A stretch of DNA of 64,000 nucleotides from Phycisphaerae bacterium (GCA_022072085.1 JAJVII010000035.1:1-64000), one strand, 5' to 3'; counted from the first letter of the stretch, positions 25,365 to 35,271 are shown. Notes: generated by a model from the letters alone, not told the origin. Numbers and translations: made by a program.

Positions 25365-27902
25365 TCACCTTGTCTCGCAGGTCGCCTCGGCCGAGGGGAC
25401 CAGGTCGACGCGGAGAATGCGGCGGTTGATGAAATCGGTGACGTAGACGCCGCCGCGCCCGACGCTGACGGCGTAGGGCCAGGCCATCGGGATCCCCGGC
25501 GTGGCGATGCGGCTGCCCGCGCCGGCTGAGTCTTCGTTGCCGTAATCGCCGAAACGCAGAATCGGATTGTTGGCCGCATCCACCACGGCGACCTCGAACG
25601 CCCCGGTGTCGGGGATGAACACCCGGCCGAAGCGATCGACCGTGAACCGGTCGGTGTAGCAGCCGCAGCCGTGACCGGCCGGCACGACGGCAAACCCCGG
25701 GTGGACCCATGTCGCCCCGGCGATGAACGCGTCGACCAGGGGGTTGCGCATCTTCGTCATCGCGTCGGCGCCGGCCGGGGGCCAGCCCTCGCGGACGGGC
25801 GCGCCGCTGCGCCGCTGCTGATAGATCAGTCGCCCGCCGGCCGCGGGGAACTTGACGACGCTGCCGTAGAAATTCGCATAGCCCAGACTGGAAACCTTGG
25901 CGTCCATCTGGCCCGGGAATGTCCATCCCGGCGGCATCATGCCGACGCCCAGGTAGATGTTGCCCGCCGCGTCGAGCACCGGCGAGCCGTCGGACTTCTG
26001 CGTGCCGGTCACGATCAGGCGGCTCCTGATTGTGCCGTCGGGCGCGTAGACCGTCAGGCCGGAACCCGAGTCATCCTCGCCGCGGTCCTCGATCATGATT
26101 TCACCGCGGGGCGAGACGGCAAAGCCCTTGCTCGCGGTCGTGCCGTGACCGCTTACGCCCATCGGCAGTTTGGCCAGTTCATTGGTTGTCAGGCCGGGCA
26201 TCGGCAGCGGCTGGCCTTCGCGGTCGAAGCGGTCGATGGCGATCTCGCCCGGCGAGTAGCGCGTGCTGCGGAGCACGTAGAGCGAGCCGTCTGGGCCGAC
26301 GCCCACGTCGTGGCCGCGAATCTTGTCCAACAGCTTTGTCTCGCCTGTGCGGCCGTCAACCCGGGCGAACTGGTGCTCGCTGTAGCTGTGGATGAAGACG
26401 TCGTCGTTGACAGGCGAAGCGGCGATCTGGAAGACGTCCGGCAGTTGGCGGTGGCGGATCACCTCGACCGGCTCTGACAGCGTGCCGCCGTCGTCGACGA
26501 CCTTCTCCACGCCGCGGCGGGGCTGGGGGTTCTCCCAGGTGTCGAAGAACGTGCGGGCCAGCCAGATCACCGGCGACTCGCCGGCCGTGTCCAGGGCCAT
26601 GGCCGGGTAGCTGCCGTCCAGGTCGATGCTCGTCGACGCCGGCTTGCCGATGCCCGGGAACCGCACGAGCCGGCACTCGCGCTTGCGGTAGTCGAGCACC
26701 TTGTAGGTGACGACGTAGATGACCCCGCTCCGCGAATCGACAGCCACCTGCTCAGCCGCCGGGCAGTCCACCTGGCCGGCCCATTTGCCTTCGGCGTCGA
26801 AGACGGCCACCCGCCCGTTGTCGTAGTCGCAGACGTAGACCCGGCCGGCTGCGTCGGTTGCCAGGCCTCGGGGCCGCGACAGGTGGGCATGGTCGTCGCC
26901 GGCCTTGTAGAGTTCGCCGATGAACGGCTTGGCCAGTTCCTTGTCGTCCAGGCCGACGCGGTAGACGACATGATGCGGCGGGGTGCTCTTGGCGTCCCAG
27001 CTCATGCGGTCATCGTTGCCGTTGCCTTTGCGCTGACCGGCAGTGTATATGCACTTGCCGTCAGGGCTCAGCGCGACGAAGCAGAGGCCGTGGGCGATCT
27101 TCTCGCCGCCGGCGAAGGGCCCGACGTAACCGGACGCCGGCACCGATCCGTCGGTGTTCACATAGAGGATGTGCTGATCTCGCAGCCCGCCGTTGTGGGT
27201 CTTGCTCGCGTTGACCAGCACGATGCGTCCGTCGCGGGTAATCGGCATGGTCTGCGGCCGCATGCCGGTCGAGAGCGGATAGAGGTCTCGGTGCGTGTGC
27301 AGGTAGATTTGCGGGACGATTCGCCCGTCGGGCAATTTGGCGCGGGGCAGGCCGGCCAGCCCGTCGGCCGCCAGGTTCGCGGGATAGGGCATTACCGTGC
27401 GGACGTACTTGCCTTCCTTCGTGAACGCCTGGAGCAAGAAGGTGCTCTTGGTCTGGCCATGCTCCATCAGCACGTAGAGCAGACCGTCGGGCCCGACGTT
27501 CACCGCCCGCGGGGCGAAACTGATGCCCGGCTCGTCAAACAGCACGCGGCCGAGTTTCGCCGTTGTGCCCAGCCCGACGCGGACGCGGAAAGGTCCGCGG
27601 TCGGCCGGCACGGGCGCCCCGATATCGTCAGCGCCGTCCCATGCCAGCGACTGGTCGAGCGAGTCGGGCTTCAGCGGCGCGGGGGCGTTGGGGCCCAGCA
27701 CGCCCGCAGCTACGTGGCGGACGATGCTGCCGGCCTTGTCGAGTATCGCGACCTCGACGTCGGTCGGCTCCGAAGCCGCGAAGCGGATGAGGGTCCGGTC
27801 GCCATTGCGCTCGGCAACGGGGGGCGAGGCGAACTTCACCTGTCCGCCCCGCGCAGACGTGACGGCCAACAGCAGAGCCGCGATTGCCGTCGAGCCCTTC
27901 AT
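25365..27902 (-). CDS. Exported NHL-like beta-propeller protein (paralogue 2)
   Basis: An 845-residue protein with signal peptide MKGSTAIAALLLAVTSARGG. It shares with 16000-18609 the order of a FlgD-like N domain (DVEVAILDKAGSIVRHVAAG, then a VLGPNAPAPLKPDSLDQSL segment), the NVGPDGLLYVL blade, YVRTVMPYPANL and the RPRGLATD blade, and the end RVFIPDTGAFEVAVVDAANN. The final blade GGVYVTDFINRRILRVDL is typical of NHL repeats. It lies 26 bp from the preceding six-hairpin gene, in the same minus-strand cluster. Binding of an extracellular ligand is inferred. Confidence 0.82.
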   Translation of the reverse strand: MKGSTAIAALLLAVTSARGGQVKFASPPVAERNGDRTLIRFAASEPTDVEVAILDKAGSIVRHVAAGVLGPNAPAPLKPDSLDQSLAWDGADDIGAPVPADRGPFRVRVGLGTTAKLGRVLFDEPGISFAPRAVNVGPDGLLYVLMEHGQTKSTFLLQAFTKEGKYVRTVMPYPANLAADGLAGLPRAKLPDGRIVPQIYLHTHRDLYPLSTGMRPQTMPITRDGRIVLVNASKTHNGGLRDQHILYVNTDGSVPASGYVGPFAGGEKIAHGLCFVALSPDGKCIYTAGQRKGNGNDDRMSWDAKSTPPHHVVYRVGLDDKELAKPFIGELYKAGDDHAHLSRPRGLATDAAGRVYVCDYDNGRVAVFDAEGKWAGQVDCPAAEQVAVDSRSGVIYVVTYKVLDYRKRECRLVRFPGIGKPASTSIDLDGSYPAMALDTAGESPVIWLARTFFDTWENPQPRRGVEKVVDDGGTLSEPVEVIRHRQLPDVFQIAASPVNDDVFIHSYSEHQFARVDGRTGETKLLDKIRGHDVGVGPDGSLYVLRSTRYSPGEIAIDRFDREGQPLPMPGLTTNELAKLPMGVSGHGTTASKGFAVSPRGEIMIEDRGEDDSGSGLTVYAPDGTIRSRLIVTGTQKSDGSPVLDAAGNIYLGVGMMPPGWTFPGQMDAKVSSLGYANFYGSVVKFPAAGGRLIYQQRRSGAPVREGWPPAGADAMTKMRNPLVDAFIAGATWVHPGFAVVPAGHGCGCYTDRFTVDRFGRVFIPDTGAFEVAVVDAANNPILRFGDYGNEDSAGAGSRIATPGIPMAWPYAVSVGRGGVYVTDFINRRILRVDLVPSAEATCETR

Positions 27903-27927
27903 GGGCGTTCTCCTCTTCGGTGTGCCG

Positions 27928-29262
27928 TCAGTCGCCCAGGCCCCAGGCGCTGAAGCCCGCGCCCGTGCCGCGTCCGCTGAGGCGATAGAGCGTCCCGGCG
28001 GCGTAGGCGGTGACCCGCGTGACGACGTAGTCCATGCTCTTGCCGCCGAAGACGCCGCCTTCGCCTTGCTCGTCCTCGCCGCGGAATCCGCCGTCCGCGA
28101 GCGGGTTGCCCGTGCCGGCCACCTGGAGGGCGAGCAGCCTGGGCAGGTTCGCCAGGACCCAGTCGATATGGTCCTCGCCGCCGGCGGCGGCGACGTCCAG
28201 CACGTTGTTGGCCTGGATCGGGAAGACGCAGTAGGGCGGCTGGATGGCCGGGGCGCTTACCGTCCAGCGGACGTAGGCGTTGGCCGAGTCGAGATACTTG
28301 CGGTCGCCGGTTTCCAGCCAGGCGGCCAGCACGACGGTGAGGATGCTGTCGTCGTTGCGGAGCAGGAACTTGTCCCGTCCCTCGCCGATGCCGTGGTGGT
28401 GGTTGGGTGACGGTGGCTTGGCCTTGTCCAGCGCGGCCACCGGCAGGGTCGCCAGGGCGCCGTTCTCGAGCTGGTAGTTCTCGACCACCTGGTCGGCGGC
28501 CCAGAGCACGGGCGTGAGGTACTTCTTCTCGCCGGTGCGGCGGTAGAGGTGCCACAGCGGGATAATCGTGCAGTAGTGGATGCAACTGCGGGCGAAGTCG
28601 CCGAACTCGATCTTCTGCTGCGGCCAGAGGATCGCCTTGGAGGGCAGGCCCCGCTCGGGCGTCCAGTGGCGGAGGAGGAAGTCGCAGAACATGCGGCCGA
28701 GCCGCAGCCAGTTCGACTGGCCGGTGAGCTTCTCCAGCAGGATCAGGGCGCTGGCGGCCTGGGCGGCGTCGAGCATGCCGCTGACGATGCCCTGGGGGAT
28801 CAGTTCGCGGATCGCGCCCAGGCACTGGTCGTAGTGCGGGTCGGTGACGACCAGCGACTCGATGTACTTCGCGCCGAATTCGGCGCTCTGGCGGTATTTC
28901 TCGTCGCCTGTGATCTTGTAGGCGTCGCTCAGGACGAACAGGGCCCGGCCCATGGTCCAGTTCAGCCCGGGCACGAATCGGCCGTCGGGCAGATAGTAGT
29001 AATAGAGGAACCGCCCGCGGTTGGTGTTGAAGGCGATGCCGCGGCTGTCGCTCCAGCTCTTGGACTTGTCGCGGTGACCCTCGAAGGTTTCGGAGGTGAA
29101 GTAGTGATCGTCCCAGACCAGGCGGTCGTCCTCGTAGGGCCGCCACTGGCCCTGCTGGGTGTGGACGAACCAGTCGGCCGCCGCCAGGGCCCGGCCCAGG
29201 TGGGCCTTGCGATCGGTCTCGCTGATCTTCCCGGTCACGACGTCCAGGCGCGTCTTGCTCAT
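27928..29262 (-). CDS. Six-hairpin glycosidase-like protein
   Basis: A 444-residue protein without a signal peptide; GAGGAA precedes the start. It is built of regularly spaced helix pairs: HLGRALAAADWFV, MGRALFVLSDAYKITGDEKYR, AAQAASALILLEKLTGQSNWLRLGRMFCDFL, FARSCIHYCTIIPLWHLYRRTGEKKYL, and ILTVVLAAWLETGDRKYL. This is the (alpha/alpha)6-barrel pattern of six-hairpin glycosidases and lyases. The catalytic residues cannot be assigned by eye. It sits 46 bp after the DUF4091 gene, and cytoplasmic action on an imported oligosaccharide is plausible. Confidence 0.7.
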   Translation of the reverse strand: MSKTRLDVVTGKISETDRKAHLGRALAAADWFVHTQQGQWRPYEDDRLVWDDHYFTSETFEGHRDKSKSWSDSRGIAFNTNRGRFLYYYYLPDGRFVPGLNWTMGRALFVLSDAYKITGDEKYRQSAEFGAKYIESLVVTDPHYDQCLGAIRELIPQGIVSGMLDAAQAASALILLEKLTGQSNWLRLGRMFCDFLLRHWTPERGLPSKAILWPQQKIEFGDFARSCIHYCTIIPLWHLYRRTGEKKYLTPVLWAADQVVENYQLENGALATLPVAALDKAKPPSPNHHHGIGEGRDKFLLRNDDSILTVVLAAWLETGDRKYLDSANAYVRWTVSAPAIQPPYCVFPIQANNVLDVAAAGGEDHIDWVLANLPRLLALQVAGTGNPLADGGFRGEDEQGEGGVFGGKSMDYVVTRVTAYAAGTLYRLSGRGTGAGFSAWGLGD

Positions 29263-29308
29263 TCGACAGGTTCCTCAGGGTTGGATGTTCGCAAACCGCC
29301 CGCGGCGG

Positions 29309-31909
29309 TCACTTCGAGTTCAGTTTCGCGCTTACCTCGGCGGCGCAGTCCAGCAACCGCCGGCTCAGCTCCTGCCACCCGGCATGGTTCACGTGCACGT
29401 ACGAATGGGCCCACTGCATCTGGTCGCGCGAGCCGTCGTAGCGGAGTCGGTCGGCCAGCACGTCGTGGCAGCGCCTGGCCAACTCCGGGCCGATGGCGTC
29501 GGCGTGCTCGTTCATCGCCTCGCTGAGAACGATGCCGGCCTCGGCTTCCTGGAGGCCTTCGATGAAGGCTTCCAGCCGGACGGTGGTTTCGGCGCCGGAC
29601 GGTCCGGGCCAGGTCATCTTCTGGAGGCTCGGGGCCCGCTGGGCGCAGGAGCTGAACGGGTAGCGGTTGTAGATCCAGTCGCGATGCCCGTTGGGCAGCT
29701 TGAGCACGTTCCAGAAGTCCAGGCAGATACGCCCGACGCCGCGCGTGCCGAAGAACAGGCTGATCTCGGGAAAGTTGCGATACCAGATCAGCGTGGCGGC
29801 GCTCTCGTGTCCGCTGATGCGGTGGTAGGCCGCCGCCGGCTTGCCGCGCTGCGCGTGGATCTTCGGCAGCGGGCCGTCGGGGTTGGGCAGGTTCAACCCG
29901 TAGCAGTGCTCGTGCAGCACGACGACCCCGCCGCCGCGGCTGGCGCGGTAGGGCTTGGGGCTGCCGTTCTGACTGTGCAGGCCGCGCATCCACCGGGCCG
30001 GCCCGCCGCCGGGCCAGACCTCGTCGAACATGCGGAAGACCTCCTCCGGCGCCGTGCCGTCGGAGAGGATGCCCATGATCATCGTGTCGGCCAGTCCGAG
30101 CTTGTCCAGCCGATCGCGAAACGCCGCCAGCGCGGGCTTCCACAGCTTCTTGCTCTCTTCACTGCCGAAGACGGGGACCTGCACGTGCTCATGTTTGCCG
30201 GTCTTGGGGTCGGCGACGGTGATGGTGTTGTGCTCGTCGGCCTTGCGGGTTTCCCAGCCGCCGCTGTGCCATATCTGGAAGGCGACGAACTCGGGCTTGG
30301 GGCAGTATTTCAACGCCAGTTTCATATAGCGGTCGAAGATCGAAAAGTCGTAGTCGTATCCGCCGCCCTCTTTGGGGATGAACCGGATCATCCCCTCGGG
30401 GTTGCCGAATTGCGTTTGATCGACCACGTTGACCAGGATCAGCTTGTTGCCCGCGCGGCTGAGAAGCTCCCAGCTCTTCTCCAGCAGCTTGAAGTGCTCG
30501 TTGCTCCACTCCGGCACGCCGTACTGCATCGCCACCGAGGTCGGCGACTGGTAGATGCCCACGTAGGTGCGGTAGTCCGACGGGTCGGGCACGCTCCACG
30601 CCGCGACGTGCAGCTCGACCGGGACCGCCGTCGGCGGCAGGCCGGCCGCCGATAGCGTGACCGTTCCGCGATAGTCGCCCGCAGCCGCGTCGGCCGGGAC
30701 GCGCACCTCGATGCGGATCGGAAGCACCGCGCCCATCGGCAGCGGCGTCTGCTGCCAGCGCGTCTGCATGTAGACCGGAACCTCGGCCGGCAGGGCCGCG
30801 GTCAACGCGTCGCACCAGGCGATATAACTCTGCGACGGCCAGTCCATGCGGCCATACAGCAGCCGCACGGCCGACGCGGGGATCTTCGCCCCGCCGTCGG
30901 CGGCCAGGTCGCTTGCCTGGGCCTTGAGGTCCTTGATCGCGTCCGGGCTGCCGACGGCCACCTGGGCCGACCAGGTTCCGTTGCGGGCCGCGACGATCCG
31001 GGCCGGCCCCAGCGGCTCGCACGGGTCGCCGTAGTCCATCGCGGTTACGCGGTCGTTGACGTCCTGGTTCCAGACCTGCACGCCGGCAGGCCGGCCCACG
31101 TTGGGCTGCACGCCGGACCCCTCGGCGGTCATTTCGATCGCCCCGACGTCCAGCCCGTGCCAACTCGGCACGAATCGCGACAGGACGTTCGCATTCAGTT
31201 TGCTGCGATGGATTTCGATCGCCAGCACGTTGACACCCTTGCGGAGTTCGGAGACCGGCAGCTTCAAGGCCGTCAGCCGACGCGTGCGCGACGCGACGCG
31301 GGCGTTCAGTTCGGTCTTCAGGTCGCCGGCCTCTAACTGGCCGCGGTGGTAGTCGTCCGGCATCTCCCTGCCGTTGGGCTGGACGAAGGCCGTGTCGGGA
31401 TACATTTCGCCGAGCGTCCCGGGCGTCAGGTCGCCGGCCGGCAGGTTCGCGCGGGCGACCTCGCGGCCGTTCAGGTAGACCGCCGCCCCGCCGCGGTAGG
31501 CCAGCGACAGCGTCAGCGCCCGGACAGCCGCCGGGTCGGTCACGTTGAACCGCCCGCGCAGGCAGAGCACATTGCCCGACCAGTACATCGACACCAACTC
31601 GTCCAGCCACGCCGGCCGCGACCGGGGCCATGCCCGGTCGTCGAAGTCGGCCGACCGCCAGCCGTCCGGCGGCGGCGGGCTGCTCAGGCGGTCCAGGTTC
31701 TTCACGCCGGTGGCGGCCGGGTCGGAGCTCATCGGGGGGCTCAGGTGCAGATACCAGCGGAAGTAGCTCTGGCCGGTCAGGATCGTGGTGCCGGCGTCGG
31801 CTGGCGGGGCCGAGGCGTCGTCCGCCGCCGGCGCCGCCGCGAGAAGGCAGGAGATTGTCGCCAGCAGCAGCGCCGCCGATCCGATCCGCAGCAGGGGTCC
31901 GAACGTCAT
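29309..31909 (-). CDS. Exported DUF4091-type glycan-associated protein
   Basis: An 866-residue protein when started at MTFGPLLRIGSAALLLATIS, a good signal peptide; the frame extends further upstream but into the PHP gene region. Residues about 50-230 form a jelly-roll-like domain with the AVYLNGREVAR turn seen in carbohydrate-binding domains. A middle region contains beta-sandwich sequence (WSAQVAVGSPD, YRGTVTLSA). The C-terminal TIM-barrel-like region has FVAFQIWHSGG and the final WPGPSGAETTVRLEAFIEGLQ helix typical of DUF4091. Function in the family is not established; glycoside hydrolysis is likely. Confidence 0.75.
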   Translation of the reverse strand: MTFGPLLRIGSAALLLATISCLLAAAPAADDASAPPADAGTTILTGQSYFRWYLHLSPPMSSDPAATGVKNLDRLSSPPPPDGWRSADFDDRAWPRSRPAWLDELVSMYWSGNVLCLRGRFNVTDPAAVRALTLSLAYRGGAAVYLNGREVARANLPAGDLTPGTLGEMYPDTAFVQPNGREMPDDYHRGQLEAGDLKTELNARVASRTRRLTALKLPVSELRKGVNVLAIEIHRSKLNANVLSRFVPSWHGLDVGAIEMTAEGSGVQPNVGRPAGVQVWNQDVNDRVTAMDYGDPCEPLGPARIVAARNGTWSAQVAVGSPDAIKDLKAQASDLAADGGAKIPASAVRLLYGRMDWPSQSYIAWCDALTAALPAEVPVYMQTRWQQTPLPMGAVLPIRIEVRVPADAAAGDYRGTVTLSAAGLPPTAVPVELHVAAWSVPDPSDYRTYVGIYQSPTSVAMQYGVPEWSNEHFKLLEKSWELLSRAGNKLILVNVVDQTQFGNPEGMIRFIPKEGGGYDYDFSIFDRYMKLALKYCPKPEFVAFQIWHSGGWETRKADEHNTITVADPKTGKHEHVQVPVFGSEESKKLWKPALAAFRDRLDKLGLADTMIMGILSDGTAPEEVFRMFDEVWPGGGPARWMRGLHSQNGSPKPYRASRGGGVVVLHEHCYGLNLPNPDGPLPKIHAQRGKPAAAYHRISGHESAATLIWYRNFPEISLFFGTRGVGRICLDFWNVLKLPNGHRDWIYNRYPFSSCAQRAPSLQKMTWPGPSGAETTVRLEAFIEGLQEAEAGIVLSEAMNEHADAIGPELARRCHDVLADRLRYDGSRDQMQWAHSYVHVNHAGWQELSRRLLDCAAEVSAKLNSK

Positions 31910-31962
31910 TGCCCGCAGCCTTTCAGTCGGGTGTTCGCCGGCCGAGTTCGCACCGGCGCGAT

Positions 31963-32856
31963 TCACACGAACAGCTTGTTGGTCCAGGCCCGTCGGCCGT
32001 CCAGGGCGCGGACTTCCAGCCGAAGAAACGGGATGTCCTTCTGCGTGCCCTCGCGCAGGAAGGCGATGTCGAACTCGTGCCGCTCGACCGCGCAGCCGGG
32101 CGGGCAGTTGATCCGCCGATTGAACCAGCCCGGACCCAGCAGCCAGATGTGCTGCGCCGGCGTGCACTCGACGATCAGCCGGTCGCCATCGACCGTCAGC
32201 GAGCGGAACTGCGGGCCGGTCGTGCTGTAAAACCGCCCGCCGCGGATGGCCGACAGGATCGACTCGCGCTCCAGGCGGTCGGCCGCCACCATGATCCAAC
32301 CCAGATCGTGCGTGGGCAGATCGGCTGGCCGGCCGTGATTGTCATCGGCGGCGAAGCCCAGCACGTCGATCCGGTCGCGGAGCAGTTCGTCCCAGAAGTA
32401 GAGCCCGACGTCCTTGTGGTTGTGGTAGAACGTGACGCCGTTGAATATCTCCACGCCGTCCAGCCCGGTCGCCCGCCACTGCTCCAGCGTGTTGCTCGAC
32501 CAGTGCGGATGGGCCAGATAGGTGATCGCCCCGCACGCGCGGGCCGCCTCGAGCATCGTGTCGAACTCGTTCCGCTCGGGGAAGTCGTCCCCGACGCCGA
32601 GGCAGACAACGTGCCGCGTGCGGTAGTCGGCCGCCTCGTCGTTGATCTCCGTCGAGTCGATCAGGCAGAAGCTGTCGGTCGAGCGGCCAGCCAGGCGCGT
32701 GACGACGTTGTGGTCGGTGGGGCAGAGGAAGTCGTAACCGGCGGCCTGGTAGCGTTCGATTGTTTCGTCGACGCTCCACAGACCGTCGCTCCCGGTCGTG
32801 TGCAGGTGCGTGTTGCCCTTGTAGAAGCGGGTAGCGCCGTCGTATCGGAACCGCAT
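31963..32856 (-). CDS. PHP-domain metallohydrolase (CehA/McbA-like)
   Basis: A 297-residue protein. GNTHLHTTGSDG (His17, His19) and FLCPTDHN give the first PHP metal ligands, and TYLAHPHW and GFAADDNHG supply later His and Asp ligands. The size and the TxGSDG form match the CehA/McbA branch rather than DNA polymerase PHP domains. The family cleaves phosphate or carbamate ester bonds. It is the first gene of the five-gene minus-strand cluster (gaps 53, 46, 25 and 87 bp). The natural substrate is unknown. Confidence 0.82.
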   Translation of the reverse strand: MRFRYDGATRFYKGNTHLHTTGSDGLWSVDETIERYQAAGYDFLCPTDHNVVTRLAGRSTDSFCLIDSTEINDEAADYRTRHVVCLGVGDDFPERNEFDTMLEAARACGAITYLAHPHWSSNTLEQWRATGLDGVEIFNGVTFYHNHKDVGLYFWDELLRDRIDVLGFAADDNHGRPADLPTHDLGWIMVAADRLERESILSAIRGGRFYSTTGPQFRSLTVDGDRLIVECTPAQHIWLLGPGWFNRRINCPPGCAVERHEFDIAFLREGTQKDIPFLRLEVRALDGRRAWTNKLFV

Positions 32857-32976
32857 GGTACAACCTCTTATGCCGGGCGCCCGAAGGCGCGTGTGGGCCG
32901 CGGGTGGACGAGGCGGTATTTTGCGTCAGGAACGCCCCGGGAGCAAGCCCGGAAACCGCGGTATGCGGCATTCTGC

Positions 32977-34737
32977 CTACTTGAACCGGAGGTCACGGAT
33001 CTGCATCTCGACGGTCACGCGGCCGGCCCACTCGTTGATCACCGGCTCGAACGCCACGTCGAACGCCCGGGCCGACCGCAGCGGCTGTTCCCAGGCGGCG
33101 CCTTTGAAGGCGATGGCCTTGAAGATGCGGTCGCCCAGGGCGACGTGCAACTGGAGGTGGGCCCCGTCGCGGCCGACACGGCGCGGCTGGCCGCTCAGCC
33201 GGCAGCCCTCGCACGCGAGCACCGGATGCGGGTTGCCCATGCCGAACGGCGCCAGCGCCCGCACCTGGCGGATCACCGCGAGGTCCAGGTCCGCCGAGGT
33301 GGCCAGCGCATCGATCCGCAGCACCGGCGTCAGGTCGTCTGGCGTGAGGCAGCGGCGGGCGTAGGCCTCGAACGCCTCGGCGAACGCGGCCACCTTGTCT
33401 GGTTCGACCTTCACCCCGCCGGCCATCGCGTGCCCGCCGTGGCTGACCAGCAGGTGGCCGCAGGCTTCCAGGGCGTCGTGCATGTTGAATCGCCCCGCGC
33501 CGCTCTTGAGCGACCGGCCCGACCCCTGGCAGACGCCGTTGCCCGAGCCGATCAGCACCGTCGGGCGGTTGTAGCGGTCCACCAGGCGGCTGGCGACGAT
33601 GCCGATCACGCCGGGGTGCCAGCCCTCGTCAGCCAGCACGATGCTGTAGCGGTCCTCGCCCAGCTCGTCGCCGCCTCCGAGCTTCTGGATCGCCTCGTGC
33701 AGGATGCTCCGCTCGGTCGCCTGCCGCTGGCGGTTGTGGGTCTCCAGGTAGTCGGCGATTTCGCGGGCCCGGGCGGCGTCGGCGGCCGTGAACAGCTCGA
33801 CCGCCTGGTGGGCGGCGTCCATTCGGCCGGCTGCGTTCAGCCTCGGCGCCAGGGAAAAGCCGACGTGGTAGCTGTCCACCTTCTCGTCGCGCAGGTTGGC
33901 CGAGTCGATTAGCGCGTCCAGCCCGGCCAACTGCGTCTTCTTGATCGATCGCAGCCCAAACGCAGTGATGATCCGGTTCTCGCCCAGCAGGGGCACGACA
34001 TCGGCGACGGTCCCCAGCGCCGCCAGCGTGACGGCCTGCATGAGGAACTGGCGGAATTCCGGCGTCACCCGCGTGTTGGGCGAAAGCTGCTGGCCGATCG
34101 CCCAGGCCAGCTTGAACGCCACGCCTGACCCGCACAGGTCGCCGTTGGGATAGACGCTGCCCGGCAGCCTCGGGTGGACGATGGCCGCCGCGTCGGGCAG
34201 GGCGCCCCCGGCTGCCGGCTCGTGGTGGTCGGTGATGATCAGTTCGATTCCCAGCTTGCGGGCGACCTGGGCCTCGTCGATCGCGGTAATGCCGCAGTCG
34301 ACGGTGACGACCTGTGACGCACCGTCGCGGGCCAGGCCGGCCAGCGCCTCGGCGTTCAGGCCGTAGCCTTCCTCCACGCGGTGCGGCACGTAGTAGCCGA
34401 CGTTGCCGTCGCGGTCGCGTCCGCCGGTGCGGGCGGCCAGCCGGATCGCGTGCCACAGGATGGCCACGCCGGTGATGCCGTCCACGTCGTAGTCGCCGTA
34501 GAGGACGATGCGGCGGTTCTCGCGGACCGCGGACAGGATAAGTTTCGCGGCGTCAGCGGCCCCGGGCAGCAGTTCGGGCTCGGGCAGGTCAGCCAGCTTG
34601 GGGTCCAGGAACGACTCGGCGTCGGCCGGGTCGCTCAGCCCGCGGGCCGCCAGCAGTGTCGCGACCAGCGGCGCAACCGCTCCGCTGTCGGCGGCCGGTG
34701 GGGGAGGGGTGACGATCCATCGCTTGGGCGTGTTCAC
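32977..34737 (-). CDS. recJ: Single-stranded-DNA exonuclease RecJ
   Basis: A 586-residue protein from a GTG start at 34737 (NTPKRWIV); an ATG at 34767 is also in frame. Members usually begin close to a KKW motif, which favours the GTG. The DHH-family motifs are present: VLYGDYDVDGITG, VDCGITA, and ITDHHEP with the DHH core; LNAAGRMDAA and SHGGHAMAGG (DHHA1 domain) follow. RecJ degrades 5' ends of single-stranded DNA in recombination and mismatch repair. It may work in the same pathway as the AddA-type protein at the left end of the window. Confidence 0.92.
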   Translation of the reverse strand: MNTPKRWIVTPPPPAADSGAVAPLVATLLAARGLSDPADAESFLDPKLADLPEPELLPGAADAAKLILSAVRENRRIVLYGDYDVDGITGVAILWHAIRLAARTGGRDRDGNVGYYVPHRVEEGYGLNAEALAGLARDGASQVVTVDCGITAIDEAQVARKLGIELIITDHHEPAAGGALPDAAAIVHPRLPGSVYPNGDLCGSGVAFKLAWAIGQQLSPNTRVTPEFRQFLMQAVTLAALGTVADVVPLLGENRIITAFGLRSIKKTQLAGLDALIDSANLRDEKVDSYHVGFSLAPRLNAAGRMDAAHQAVELFTAADAARAREIADYLETHNRQRQATERSILHEAIQKLGGGDELGEDRYSIVLADEGWHPGVIGIVASRLVDRYNRPTVLIGSGNGVCQGSGRSLKSGAGRFNMHDALEACGHLLVSHGGHAMAGGVKVEPDKVAAFAEAFEAYARRCLTPDDLTPVLRIDALATSADLDLAVIRQVRALAPFGMGNPHPVLACEGCRLSGQPRRVGRDGAHLQLHVALGDRIFKAIAFKGAAWEQPLRSARAFDVAFEPVINEWAGRVTVEMQIRDLRFK

Positions 34738-34875
34738 GGCGCATCCCTGCCGTTGCTGGGGGTCCATCGGAACGGTCGGCGCCGATTATAGACGCGGGCC
34801 AGAGGGGTCGCAAGGAAGAGTGCCGGGACGCATCTCCGTGACGGGCGACGGGGCTTGGCTGAAGATCAACGGCGA

Positions 34876-35055
34876 TCAGGGGTGAGTGAAGAGAGACAGT
34901 TGCGATTGCCCGCCTGCGGGCGGCGGGGCGACGTGAACCGGCGTCGCCGGCTGGGGGTGGACCTCGCCGGCGACGGCCGTCCCGTGTCGCCAGGTGATGA
35001 ACCCGGAACTGAGCATTCCCAGAAGCACCAGCCGCGTGAGACCTTTGCGAAACAT
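34876..35055 (-). CDS. Small single-pass or exported peptide
   Basis: A 59-residue frame from MFRKGLTRLVLLGML after a GAGGT site 7 bases upstream. A basic start and a hydrophobic stretch of about 17 residues suggest a signal peptide or anchor, followed by a short Pro-rich tail (PQPATPVHVAPPPAGG). It lies 138 bp from the RecJ start. The ribosome-binding site and signal-like N terminus support it, but no homologue is recognised. Confidence 0.45.
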   Translation of the reverse strand: MFRKGLTRLVLLGMLSSGFITWRHGTAVAGEVHPQPATPVHVAPPPAGGQSQLSLFTHP

Positions 35056-35271
35056 GATCGACCTCGCCTTAACTCGCCTCTCTTGCACCTGTCCGCCTGG
35101 CCGGACCCGCACAGTTGGCCGGGTAGAGAGCAAACGCCGTGCCAGCGGCGGCGCGCGGCCGGGCCGCAGGGGCTAAGGCGTTTCGACGGACAGGGTTGCA
35201 GCTTTCGGCGGCTGCCACCGCCGGGAGTTATCGCCCCCTGCCGATGTACTCCGGCAGCAACACGCCCGTAC

